In this document: positions 36,668-45,076 of the stretch, one piece after another | How the letters are laid out: each line of letters opens with the position of its first letter | Position numbering within the stretch: position 1 is the first letter of the stretch | Source: Synechococcus sp. WH 7805 | GTDB taxonomy: Bacteria > Cyanobacteriota > Cyanobacteriia > PCC-6307 > Cyanobiaceae | NCBI RefSeq assembly: GCF_000153285.1 | Contig: NZ_CH724168.1 | Span: 105,769 to 169,768 of the forward strand | Reading direction: 5' to 3' | Length of the DNA stretch: 64,000 nucleotides | Position numbers and translations under genes: made by a program | Notes under the pieces: generated by a model | What the model was told of the DNA's origin: nothing | Seen by the model: the letters and a program-made list of their open reading frames with translations, nothing else | Databases searched by the model: none

Positions 36668-37093
36668 ATGCCCGGCCCGCTGAACCAGGAACCAGAAGTG
36701 TGCAATGTGCTGGGAGACTCCATCACATTGCGGCTCACCACTGAGCAAACCGACGGAAAATACAGCGTTGCCGAATTCGCTACACCCGGCGGTGTTGGCC
36801 AGCCCCCTCACACCCACGCCTGGGATGAGACTTATCTCGTGCTGGAGGGGGAGCTCAACCTCAACATCAATGGTGAGACCACCGTTGTGGGAACGGGTGG
36901 TTGCTATCAGGTCAAGGCTGGTGTTGTTCACGCCCCTACACCCAACGGTGACTTCTGCCGCTACGTGATGGTTGGTCAGCCTGGCGGTGTCGAATCCGTG
37001 TTCAAGAGCCTGAAGGCCAACGAAAAAGACCTGAACGACATGGCCAAGGTGGTCGAGATCGTGACCAAGGAAGGCGTCAACATCGCTGGTTGA
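36668..37093 (+). CDS. cupin-domain protein
   Basis: 141 residues from ATG 36668. The first cupin motif is GQPPHTHAWDETYLVLEGEL, with two His and a Glu; the second is CYQVKAGVVHAPTPNG, with the closing His. This is a small single-domain metal-binding beta barrel, likely a dioxygenase- or isomerase-type enzyme or sensor. It lies 44 bases upstream of the next gene on the same strand. Confidence 0.8.
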   Translation: MPGPLNQEPEVCNVLGDSITLRLTTEQTDGKYSVAEFATPGGVGQPPHTHAWDETYLVLEGELNLNINGETTVVGTGGCYQVKAGVVHAPTPNGDFCRYVMVGQPGGVESVFKSLKANEKDLNDMAKVVEIVTKEGVNIAG

Positions 37094-37137
37094 TTCACCG
37101 CTCTCCCTCCCATTCATCCCCATTACAGAACAAATCA

Positions 37138-37482
37138 GTGGCATCCCGCTTTTTTCATGTTCAGCACGAATTTCGTGCCAGAACCTCAAAGAAATGGTTT
37201 GAGACCGTTCAAAAGGCCCTGGCTCCCGGTGGTGGCTGGGACGACGCCGTGACCCGCAATCTTGAAGCTGGCTTCTACAACCATTGCTTCAACCCCACAG
37301 GTCTTGAAGGGCCTGCCTTCTGCATCTGGGAAGTGCGTGATGGCATCAGCGACGTTGAATTCCAGGCCTTCATCGATGGCCCCAACGGCCCCGACATGGG
37401 GACCGGCGCTTTGTTGAACATCTGCCGTGAGATCAACGTTGAACTGGCCGGGACCACCCCTTATCCCCGCAAGTTCGCCTGA
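37138..37482 (+). CDS. hypothetical protein downstream of the cupin gene
   Basis: 114 residues from GTG 37138 (the frame opens at 37090, where ATG overlaps the end of the cupin gene). The start VASRFFHVQHEFRARTSKKW is followed by WFETVQKALAPGGG and the Cys-containing NHCFNPTGLEGPAFCIWEVR. It looks like a small ferredoxin-like alpha/beta domain of the kind found in cyanobacterial DUF proteins. Function unknown; likely co-transcribed with the cupin gene. Confidence 0.6.
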   Translation: MASRFFHVQHEFRARTSKKWFETVQKALAPGGGWDDAVTRNLEAGFYNHCFNPTGLEGPAFCIWEVRDGISDVEFQAFIDGPNGPDMGTGALLNICREINVELAGTTPYPRKFA

Positions 37483-37527
37483 CGCACAAGACGCCCCTGG
37501 CCCCATGGTGCGCGCGTTTGCCTTCCC

Positions 37528-38385
37528 CTAGGGACGATTCGCCAAGGCTGCCTCCTCCAGGGTGCAGTCGCCATTGGGCTGGGCCTGCCTGGCTCTGAGC
37601 GCTTCCACTTCCTGGCGTGCTGCCTGGAGATCAGCCTGGAAGACAGGATCAGCGTGAAGCCTGGCGGTGGTCGCCGAGGCCATCAACTCACCGGCCTGCA
37701 CATCGCTGTGCCAGTGCACGTTGCAGATGCTGCGGCTTTCACCGAACGCCCGGCCTCTGGCAATCAGCTCGTCGCTGCGTTCCGGCGCGATCGTGCTCAG
37801 GATCAATCCCCACCCCCAGCCCACCGCGGTGTGGCCCGAGGGATAGGAGCCGTCGCCGCGTAAGCCCTGTTCATCCGCAGGCGTGCAGATGGGTTGGTTG
37901 TTGACCATGAACGGGCGCTGGCGCTGGTAGCGGTTCTTGGCGGGGTAGGTGGCGAGCCCCAGGTCCGTCATGCTGCGGCGCATCAGCAGCAGCAGTCTGG
38001 GCGTGTCCGTTGCATTGATCGGTACGCCCAAAGCGCAGGAGAAGCTGATGGCCGCTTCCGGGAACTGCAGATCGGCATCTCTGGCGGCGAGCGTCCAGCG
38101 GGGCGAGTCGCGCAGCCCAAAGCTGGCGTTGGCCTTGGCTTGATCCAGGGCTGCAGCGGCGCTGCCCGCACGCGGTGGACCATCCAGCAGGGCCAGGGCA
38201 TTGGCCATCGCCTCCTTCTCGAGATAGCCCTTCAGGAGTCCCGGCCTGATCTCCGGCACCGTTGCGGGTGATCCGGGCCCGAGTTCACAGGGGGTGGCGG
38301 CTTTGGCAGGCCCGGGGATCCCCGCCAGCAGGGCGATCAACAGCGTCATCACAGCTGAGCTGCGGCAAAGCCTGGCCATCGTCAT
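37528..38385 (-). CDS. PAP2-family (class A) acid phosphatase, exported
   Basis: 285 residues from ATG 38385 (38379 also possible), beginning with a signal peptide (AVMTLLIALLAGIPGPAKAA). The three vanadium-haloperoxidase/PAP2 motifs are present: K-x6-RP in KNRYQRQRPF, GDGSYPSGHT, and SRSICNVHWHSDVQAG. The frame is open 260 bases further upstream, but that DNA is antisense to the rimK fragment. A periplasmic non-specific phosphatase. The 3' neighbour is convergent. Confidence 0.85.
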   Translation of the reverse strand: MTMARLCRSSAVMTLLIALLAGIPGPAKAATPCELGPGSPATVPEIRPGLLKGYLEKEAMANALALLDGPPRAGSAAAALDQAKANASFGLRDSPRWTLAARDADLQFPEAAISFSCALGVPINATDTPRLLLLMRRSMTDLGLATYPAKNRYQRQRPFMVNNQPICTPADEQGLRGDGSYPSGHTAVGWGWGLILSTIAPERSDELIARGRAFGESRSICNVHWHSDVQAGELMASATTARLHADPVFQADLQAARQEVEALRARQAQPNGDCTLEEAALANRP

Positions 38386-38443
38386 CGTCGAGATCTTGTG
38401 GGTTGATAGCCGGAATGCAGGACGCGTGCCGCTATCAATCCGT

Positions 38444-38866
38444 TGGATTGAGGGTCTGTCAGCTGCAATGAAGACCTCAACGCCACTTAAGATTTTGCGT
38501 CTTTCGATAGGACCGTTCGCGGCCTTGACCAAAAAAATCATTGTCGGCAGTGAGGAGTGGTGCTCCCTGCCAGGGCTTGGTCTGCCGGCAATCAAGGCAA
38601 GGGTTGACTCCGGCGCAGCAACATCCTCCTTGCATGCCTTCAACATCGTGCCGTTTCAGCGCGATGAAGCCCGGTGGATCAGTTTTGAAGTGCATCCGCT
38701 TCAGAACGACCGTTCCGTGGTGATCCGCCATGAGTCGCCTGTGCTCGAACAGCGCGGTGTGCGCAACACCAGTGGCATCACCGAGACCCGTTACGTGATT
38801 CGTGAACAGCTGGTGCTCGGTGAAGAGAGCTGGCCGATTGAGCTCACCCTCACCAACCGCGATGCA
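38444..38866 (+). repeat. 423-bp direct repeat, left copy (rimK 5' part)
   Basis: Nearly identical to 43596-44018: I count seven mismatches in 423 bases, with an offset of 5152. The repeat spans the start region and the first ~130 codons of the rimK fusion gene and brackets the lod-like cassette. Right of 38866 the copies diverge. Confidence 0.92.
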
Positions 38867-38965
38867 TTGGATCGCATGCTGGCTGCCCAGGCTGAATTGA
38901 ATCGGTTGGTGTTGCTCACCGCCGACCCTCAACTCTCCACCTTCCCGTGCCGAACCCTCTGGTGA
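38468..38965 (+). pseudogene. truncated copy of the zinc-protease/rimK fusion gene
   Basis: From ATG 38468 the frame encodes the retropepsin-like (zinc-protease, PF05618-type) N-terminal domain: IVGSEEWCSLPGLGLPAIKA, then VDSGAATSSLHA with the conserved Asp-Ser-Gly-Ala intact. It continues to ELTLTNRDA and then runs into unrelated sequence ending LSTFPCRTLW, which matches an inverted scrap at 45291-45342. The whole RimK ligase half is absent. It might still make a small protein, but it looks like a rearrangement relict. Confidence 0.75.
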
Positions 38966-38970
38966 GATTC
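38919..38970 (+). repeat. inverted repeat 1, left arm
   Basis: 52 bases match the reverse complement of 45291-45342 with about four mismatches. The arm encodes the tail of the truncated rimK copy here; the other arm sits just downstream of the right-hand rimK pseudogene. Confidence 0.85.
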
Positions 38971-39026
38971 ATCAACAGCAGAAAAATCCTGGCTCCCAGA
39001 GCACCGCATCCAGGCGACGCCGGCAC

Positions 39027-39125
39027 ATGCGCACCTTCGGATTGGACACCGACGGGTTGACCTGGGCGCAGTTCTTCAAAGGCGCGGCGCTGGGTGCCCT
39101 GGCCACGGAGCTGCTGCTGCGTTGA
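39027..39125 (+). pseudogene. fragment of the 33.4-kb small membrane-protein family
   Basis: 32 codons, MRTFGLDTDGLTWAQFFKGA then ALGALATELLLR, aligned over its full length with the C-terminal 32 residues of the gene at 33358-33606 (opposite strand), about three quarters identical at the DNA level. The N-terminal 50 residues are missing. It may be a minimal surviving membrane peptide or a relict. Confidence 0.65.
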
Positions 39126-39732
39126 GCCATTGCGTTGAAGCAACTCAGAACACGCAGAAGCGCACATCCACAGCATCACCGTTGAGCACCCTGTAGCGGT
39201 AGAGGCCAGCACGGGGCGTTCGGATCCGCCGATAGCCCGCGGGTTCGGCCACAGCATCAGCCTCCCCGCAAGACGCATTCATCCCCCCCTTTCCAAGAAG
39301 GAATTTCACCATTGAGATGGAAGGCATACCGACGCGTCGTGACCACCACGACAAAACGACGCTGCGGTGAGGCAAGCAAAACCCTGAAGGATTCCTTGCC
39401 CCCTCCAGCGATGAGGCTTTCACCCTGAGGTGAACGCAATGACAGAACGCTGTCTACTGTTAAAAGTTCCGTTGAAGAACAGGTCCAACAACATGCCTGT
39501 CGTGCAGACAATCAAATTCGGGTAGATCCCAGCAGCCTGATCCAGAAGCAAAACGGTATCGACAACAGAAGCAACGGATCGCTGTTCTCTGCAAGAACGA
39601 GTCCCAATCAGGAAAGAACATTGACAACCCAACACAAAACAGAGATTGGCGCTGAAACATTAAAATTTACAAAAGATTTTGCATAGGAAGAAGGTCAAAA
39701 TCAAAATGTATCTATAAAAACTAAATTGCGCC
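39126..39732. other. AT-richer junction region before the lod-like cassette
   Basis: 607 bases with no supported gene. Minus-strand frames here encode the scrap FVVVVTTRRYAFHLNGEIPS, which is part of inverted repeat 2 (39261-39374). From about 39420 rightwards the DNA becomes clearly more AT-rich, marking the left edge of the foreign-looking segment. The promoter of the cassette should lie at ~39650-39730; an exact -10 box is not claimed. Confidence 0.5.
39261..39374 (-). repeat. inverted repeat 2, left arm
   Basis: 114 bases whose reverse complement matches 46823-46934 at roughly 85 percent. Both arms can encode FVV-VTTRRY-FH segments, so they may be relics of the same small gene in opposite orientation. 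Confidence 0.75.
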
Positions 39733-40176
39733 ATGTTTCTCTCAGCACGACTGGCAGCTGCAGCCCTTGCGGGAACAGGATTACTGGCCATCCCGGCCCT
39801 TGGAGAAGTTAAAACATTCAAATCCCCATTAACACCTGCAGCTCCTTACTCCGGAGCAACACGAGCAGGGAACATGATCTTTGTAGGAGGCATTATTGGC
39901 CTGGAGCCGAACGGCAAAACGCTGGTTACCGGTGGAATCAAAGAGGAAGCAGAAGCTGCCTTCAGGCACGTCATCACGATGCTCGAACGAGCCGGTGGCA
40001 AGCGCTCTGACATCGCAAAGTGCGTCGTACTTCTATCAGATATTAATTATTTTCCCGAAATGAATAAAGTCTTTACAAGCTACTTCCCAACTTCACCACC
40101 AACACGCTCGACGATCGTAGTCCCTGCCATTCCGATGAATGCAGCAATTGAAGTCGAGTGCACAGCAATTTTATAA
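39733..40176 (+). CDS. exported RidA (YjgF/UK114)-family protein
   Basis: 147 residues. The N-terminal ~24 are a signal peptide (ARLAAAALAGTGLLAIPALG), unusual for the normally cytosolic RidA family. The domain follows: PLTPAAPYSGATRAGNMIFV, the GGIIGLEPNGK strand, the mid-protein HVITMLERAGGKRSDIAKCV helix, and the C-terminal end PTRSTIVVPAIPMNAAIEVE with the conserved Arg and Glu of imine-hydrolysing members. RidA proteins hydrolyse reactive enamines and imines. Placement 52 bases upstream of an amino-acid oxidase gene suggests it cleans up that enzyme's imine products in the periplasm. Confidence 0.85.
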   Translation: MFLSARLAAAALAGTGLLAIPALGEVKTFKSPLTPAAPYSGATRAGNMIFVGGIIGLEPNGKTLVTGGIKEEAEAAFRHVITMLERAGGKRSDIAKCVVLLSDINYFPEMNKVFTSYFPTSPPTRSTIVVPAIPMNAAIEVECTAIL

Positions 40177-40228
40177 TCCAAAGTCACAACCAATCAGTCG
40201 TTCAAATTCCAATCCATTCAGATCACCA

Positions 40229-42247
40229 ATGAACCGCCGAGAATTTCTCAGTCTGAGCACGATCACTGTCGCAGGAACTCTCCTACAAGCAAGGCCATCA
40301 ATCTCAGGCGAGCGGAAGTCCAAGAGAGTTGATGATCAAACGATTCAAAGTCTGCGCATTTATCCAGCGATCGGGCTGGCCAGGGTGGGAGGAAGCACGA
40401 AGTCATTCCTTTCTCCAGAAATACCTGGCATCCCACCACATGACAATGATAACTACAAAGAAGGGAACTCCTTAATCAAAAAACAAGTACAACGCTTCAG
40501 AATCTACGCCTTCAACAAAGACAACCAAGTCATCAAAGAGATTACTGGAGAAGATGCCGAAATAGAATGGTCAGTTCACCTTGCCAACTCGAAAGCAAGC
40601 TGGTACGAATTCCATAATCCCCTGGACAACGGGGATTTGGCGCCAGGGATCCCCGGGGCCAAAAGAAATCCAGAAATTCAAGGAAATCAAGAAAGAGAAA
40701 AACAACTGATCGTTGATGGCGGCGAAATATCTATTAATGGCATCAACACAAATTTAGCTGGAGGTGAATCCAAATATCAAGCTCAAGGGGTATTTCAGAG
40801 CAAAACAAAGGTCTTTCTCGGAGAACTAAGGACAGACGAAAAAGGCCGATTGCTTGTTTACCCAGGCGACGGAAAATCCTTAAGCCCATCAGGGGCAAAA
40901 ATCACAAGTTTTGCGGACAACGCCGACTGGATTGATGACTGGTGCGATGGACCCGTGAAAGCAACTGTTCGGCTAAAAAACAGCAGCCTTGCACTCAAAG
41001 CAGATTCGGCCTGGGTTGCCTGTGCAGGACCTAATTTCGCCCCAGAAATTCCACCAATCGTCACATTAAAAGATGTTATCGAAAATCTTAATGTTCAAAA
41101 CGGCTGGGAAAGCAAGCCTCAGCTCGTCTCATTTAGGCAAGACATCTATCCTATTTTAAGACGATTAGATTTGATGAAGTGGGTAACACAAGCTGCTCTT
41201 TTACGTTCTGCGTGGATAGATCTTGGCCCATTATCAGACCCGGTATACCTAAAAAAGCTAGCAAGCAAAAACAGCAAGTTCCAAAAGCTACGCCAATCAA
41301 TTTTTTCCAAAATCAGGCAACCGGTCAACTCAGAACAGAGTAGCCAAAAAATGGCTTCCGATGGCAACGCAAAGCAATTGCCTTGGATGCTTGGAGATGG
41401 AGTTAATTATAAGGAAAGCCCTCTCTTCATGCTCCGCATCACGGACCTTCAGGCACAGAAACTGAAACAGTGGGCTGATGGAAACTTTGTCGAAGATTAT
41501 CTCGATGAAGAAGATGAAATCATCTCGTCTTTTGAAGACATACCACTTGATCAACAGCCTCAAGCGCTCACAGATGCGGTTCTCGAATCCTGTTCAGGAG
41601 GAGGCTTTCATCCAGGAGTCGAATTAACTTATAACTTACGGCATGCGACCCTATATCAAAAATATTATAACTCAAAAATAGAGCCCTACCGCATTGCACT
41701 TGGCAATCGCTCATCACTCATCCAGGATCTTGGACCGGAACTCACACCCAAGATCTTGCTCACTACAAATTTGACGGAATCTCCAATCGGCAAACAAATG
41801 CCAGGAGACCTGACCAGATGGATGGGCATTCCCTGGCAATGCGATGCGTTTAGCTGTCAATCAGTTGACTTTGAAGAAGATTTTCCAACCGCTACCTGGT
41901 GGCCTGCACTGTTACCAATTGATGTTTTACCCGAAGAGTTTTACCTGAGAGCCATCGATACAAGCTTGAGCGAAGACGAACGCTTTATGTACGCCAATCA
42001 ACGTGTTCGCTGGTCCAGAAGCGTTGCAGGTGTTGGGTATCATGCCAATCAAAGCTATTGGGATGGCTTAGAAAATATTATTACACTGTGGCAGAGATTG
42101 GGATTTGTGATCAGGAAACCACCCGCTGCCAAGGATCAATCTAAAAAGCTTAACCCAGTTTTGACAGGAGATTTTTTCGTCGAAGTTTCTAGGGGTCAGA
42201 TGGACATGATGTCACCTTACGACAGACGAAACCAAGAGGAATCCTGA
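40229..42247 (+). CDS. LodA-like quinoprotein amino-acid oxidase, Tat-exported
   Basis: 672 residues from ATG 40229, chosen because the protein then opens with a twin-arginine signal (NRREFLSLSTITVAGTLLQA). The family start RIYPAIGLARVGGSTKSFLS follows. Further family segments are CSGGGFHPGVELTYN (Cys455) and GIPWQCDAFSCQS...TATWWPALLPIDVL (Cys538/543, Trp557/558). LodA-type enzymes carry a cysteine-tryptophylquinone made from one Cys and one Trp; the exact pair cannot be assigned by eye. They oxidise lysine, glycine or other amino acids to aldehyde, ammonia and hydrogen peroxide, the last often antibacterial. LodB-like partner 4 bases downstream. Confidence 0.82.
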   Translation: MNRREFLSLSTITVAGTLLQARPSISGERKSKRVDDQTIQSLRIYPAIGLARVGGSTKSFLSPEIPGIPPHDNDNYKEGNSLIKKQVQRFRIYAFNKDNQVIKEITGEDAEIEWSVHLANSKASWYEFHNPLDNGDLAPGIPGAKRNPEIQGNQEREKQLIVDGGEISINGINTNLAGGESKYQAQGVFQSKTKVFLGELRTDEKGRLLVYPGDGKSLSPSGAKITSFADNADWIDDWCDGPVKATVRLKNSSLALKADSAWVACAGPNFAPEIPPIVTLKDVIENLNVQNGWESKPQLVSFRQDIYPILRRLDLMKWVTQAALLRSAWIDLGPLSDPVYLKKLASKNSKFQKLRQSIFSKIRQPVNSEQSSQKMASDGNAKQLPWMLGDGVNYKESPLFMLRITDLQAQKLKQWADGNFVEDYLDEEDEIISSFEDIPLDQQPQALTDAVLESCSGGGFHPGVELTYNLRHATLYQKYYNSKIEPYRIALGNRSSLIQDLGPELTPKILLTTNLTESPIGKQMPGDLTRWMGIPWQCDAFSCQSVDFEEDFPTATWWPALLPIDVLPEEFYLRAIDTSLSEDERFMYANQRVRWSRSVAGVGYHANQSYWDGLENIITLWQRLGFVIRKPPAAKDQSKKLNPVLTGDFFVEVSRGQMDMMSPYDRRNQEES

Positions 42248-42251
42248 GATC

Positions 42252-43421
42252 TTGACTTGCACTAAGTCAAGCATTGTCGTCGCAGGCAATGGGTTGAGTG
42301 GTATCAGTGCGGTTTTGAGTCTCAACCAACTTGGTCATCACGTGAGGTGGATTGCACCTGCAATCAAGGAATTAGACAGCCACTGGCCTGAAAGCGTGCA
42401 ACTTTCCGGCCTTCTCTCGCTCGACAAACTAGTCGAAATTGAGCCAATTTTGAAGAAATGTGCAATTCCAATATCATCGCATTACTCCTGCTGGGGGTCC
42501 ACTCACCTCACACAACGGCTCGGCAGGTTCAACGGAGCACATCAAAAAGATCTTATCCTGATTGACAAGCAAAGACTGATCCATGAGCTTCAGTTGGCCA
42601 CGAATACAGAAAATATCAACAGACAGTCGAGCAAAATCAGATCACTCACACAAGATAGAGAAGAATTAACTGGAAAACTTAGGAATGGAGAAAGCTTTAG
42701 AAGTCGATTTGTCATTGATGCGACAGGTACTAGATCGGCGCTTCGCGATTCAAAAACTGAAATCAGCTCAATTGATCGGTTTCATGTTTTGTGCTGGCAA
42801 CTGAGCAATACTGACAACCCAAGAATTCACTCGACTTTTCTTGAAGCAGCACCATCGGGATGGTGGTACGCAGCACCACGCCTGCGCGGCGGGCTTTCAC
42901 TCTTCTTTGCAACAGACCTGAAGCAATCAATCGTTCGTGACGTGAAAACAACTCACTACATCGCACAAAAACTTAATGAAACAACGCACTTAAAACACTG
43001 GATCAAAGACCTCAATCTCTCCCAATTCTCTGCACCAATTATTCGCCATCACAGCGTTCAGTACCAGCAACAAACCGTGCATGTTTCCAGTCAGACCAGC
43101 GAGCACGCGTTCCTTCTCGCTGGTGATGCAGCAATCTGTCTTGATCCACTCTCATCCCACGGATCAACTAATGCCATCTGGAGTGGCCTACAAGTTGCCG
43201 AATGTGTTGATCACTTGCACCAACAGTGGTCAAGCAATCGATGCAATGCTTACCGCAAAGCAATTGAGCGATCCATGATTCATCACCTGAACGATCGTCA
43301 ACAGATTTACGAGCAGGAAACCAGATTTAGAGACCATCCTTTCTGGACGGCCCGCCGTGAGCGTTGCCATCTGCACGGCCTTTGCAACAAGCAATCAGAC
43401 CATCCCAGCCAATCGTTCTAA
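42252..43421 (+). CDS. LodB-like flavoprotein (quinone-cofactor maturase)
   Basis: 389 residues starting at TTG 42252, preceded by a good ribosome site (AAGAGGA at 42234-42240). No earlier ATG is available and the FAD motif begins at residue 8 (IVVAGNGLSGISAVLSL). Later FAD-halogenase-like motifs are SRFVIDATGTRSALRD, PSGWWYAAP and LLAGDAAICLDPLSSHGS. LodB proteins are needed in the cytoplasm to form the quinone cofactor of LodA before export. Four-base spacing from lodA indicates tight coupling. Confidence 0.82.
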   Translation: MTCTKSSIVVAGNGLSGISAVLSLNQLGHHVRWIAPAIKELDSHWPESVQLSGLLSLDKLVEIEPILKKCAIPISSHYSCWGSTHLTQRLGRFNGAHQKDLILIDKQRLIHELQLATNTENINRQSSKIRSLTQDREELTGKLRNGESFRSRFVIDATGTRSALRDSKTEISSIDRFHVLCWQLSNTDNPRIHSTFLEAAPSGWWYAAPRLRGGLSLFFATDLKQSIVRDVKTTHYIAQKLNETTHLKHWIKDLNLSQFSAPIIRHHSVQYQQQTVHVSSQTSEHAFLLAGDAAICLDPLSSHGSTNAIWSGLQVAECVDHLHQQWSSNRCNAYRKAIERSMIHHLNDRQQIYEQETRFRDHPFWTARRERCHLHGLCNKQSDHPSQSF

Positions 43422-43454
43422 GCGTTGATACAGGCCAAGCGCTCCCCCCAGTCT

Positions 43455-43606
43455 TTAGCGAGAGCTGGTCTCCGAGGTAGCCCAGTGGTCGAGGAAGGCT
43501 CTGGCTTCAGGATCAGTGGCGATGTGATCGGTCACCACCTTGCTCTGGGCCCGGATCCATGAGTGCCGGGCAGGCTCGATGGCCTGATCTGCGCCTGGAT
43601 TGAGGG
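43455..43606 (-). pseudogene. C-terminal scrap of an unidentified gene
   Basis: A minus-strand frame open from about 43606 to a TAA at 43455 encodes protein-like sequence: AIEPARHSWIRAQSKVVTDH, then IATDPEARAFLDHWATSETS. No start codon is present. It looks like the 3' end of a gene cut by the rearrangement that placed the rimK repeat. Bases 43576-43600 also match 24 of 25 bases within the DUF429 gene (reverse complement of 47602-47626). Confidence 0.4.
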
Positions 43607-44018
43607 TCTGTCAGCTGCAGTGAAGACCTCAACGCCACTTAAGATTTTGTGTCTTTCGATAGGACCGTTCGCGGCCTTGACCAAAAAAATCATTGTCGGC
43701 AGTGAGGAGTGGTGCTCTCTGCCAGGGCTTGGGCTGCCGGCAATCAAGGCAAGGGTTGACTCCGCCGCAGCAACATCCTCCTTGCATGCCTTCAACATCG
43801 TGCCGTTTCAGCGCGATGAAGCCCGGTGGATCAGTTTTGAAGTGCATCCGCTTCAAAACGACCGTTCCGTGGTGATCCGCCATGAGTCGCCTGTGCTCGA
43901 ACAGCGCGGTGTGCGCAACACCAGTGGCATCACCGAAACCCGTTACGTGATTCGTGAACAGCTGGTGCTCGGTGAAGAGAGCTGGCCGATTGAGCTCACC
44001 CTCACCAACCGCGATGCA
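43596..44018 (+). repeat. 423-bp direct repeat, right copy (rimK 5' part)
   Basis: Partner of 38444-38866. This copy is continuous with the remainder of the rimK fusion gene, so it is probably the original location, while the left copy is the derived fragment. Differences include GTG instead of ATG as start codon and a Gly-to-Ala change in the Asp-Ser-Gly-Ala motif. Confidence 0.92.
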
Positions 44019-45076
44019 ATGGGCTATCGCATGCTGCTCGGCCGTGAAGCCATGGTGGGCCGTGTGTTGGTGGATCCCGAGGGCAGCCACCAACTCGGTG
44101 ATCTCCGCCAGGACGAGCTCGAGGCGATGTACGCCCCTCTGCGCACGGAGCGCCATGGTCTGCGCATGCCCTGCTGGCCTCGGACCCGGAGCTCTACAGC
44201 AACCGCCGTCTTCTGGAGGCCGGCGAGGAACGGGGCCATCGCATGGAGTTCCTCAATGTCAAGCAGTGCTACATGCGCTTGGATCCACAGAACCCTGAGA
44301 TGCATTACCGGGGAGGCAATGTGCTGGAGCGCATCGATGCGGTGATTCCGCGGATACGCCCCAGTGTCACCTTCTACGGCTGAGCGATCACACGGCAGTT
44401 CGAGGCGATGGGTATCCACGTGCTCAATGCCGCAGAACCGATCAAGCGCTCGCGCGACAAGCTTCTGGCCTCCCAGTTGTTTGTGCGGCACGGCCTGAAC
44501 ATGCCGGTGACCGGCTTTGCCAGCTCACCTCTCGACAGCAAAGACCTGATCAAGATGGTGGGTGGTGCCCCGTTGATCCTCAAGTTGTTGGAGGGGGCCC
44601 AGGGGCGTGGTGTTGTGTTGGCTGAGACTCAGAAAGCGGCGGAAAGTGTGATCAACGCCATGAAAAGCCTGAACGCCAACCTTCTGGTGCAGGAATTCAT
44701 CAAGGAAGCAGGTGGAAAAGATCTGCGTTGTTTCGTGATCGGCGGCAAAGTTGTGTCCGCCATTGAACGCACGGCTGCGGCCGGAGATTTTCGCTCCAAC
44801 ATTCATCAAGGTGGATCGGCCCAGGCCGTGCGCATCCGCCCGGAAGAACGCAAATTGGCAGTGTCAGCGACCCGTGCCCTCGGATTGGATGTCGCCGGAG
44901 TTGACATCATTCGCTCCGAGCGAGGCCCTCTGCTGTTGGAGGTGAATTCAAGCCCTGGTTTGGAGGGCATTGAAACGGCTACAGGCAAGGATTTGGCCGG
45001 CTTGATGATTCAAGACATCGAGCGAAAACTCGGCTGGGTCCGTCCACGCTTGGCTGAATCTCTGGTTGCTTGTTGA
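43620..45076 (+). pseudogene. rimK: broken zinc-protease/RimK ligase fusion gene
   Basis: An ancestral protein of ~485 residues: an N-terminal retropepsin-like zinc-protease domain (VGSEEWCSLPGLGLPAIKAR) fused to a RimK ATP-grasp glutamate ligase. Two lesions are visible. A one-base deletion at about 44168 shifts the frame just where the ligase starts (the other frame reads ALLASDPELYSNRRLLEAGE). An in-frame TGA lies at 44381-44383 inside [17 protein letters not shown]. After it, the ATP-grasp core is intact ([54 protein letters not shown]). The protease Asp-Ser-Gly-Ala has become Asp-Ser-Ala-Ala. The ATG at 44408 could still allow a partial product. Confidence 0.8.

Noticed and set aside
43470..43500. 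tRNA-like phrase with GGTAGCCCAGTGG
   Set aside because: No cloverleaf can be folded: acceptor and anticodon arms do not pair, and it falls within a coding scrap.
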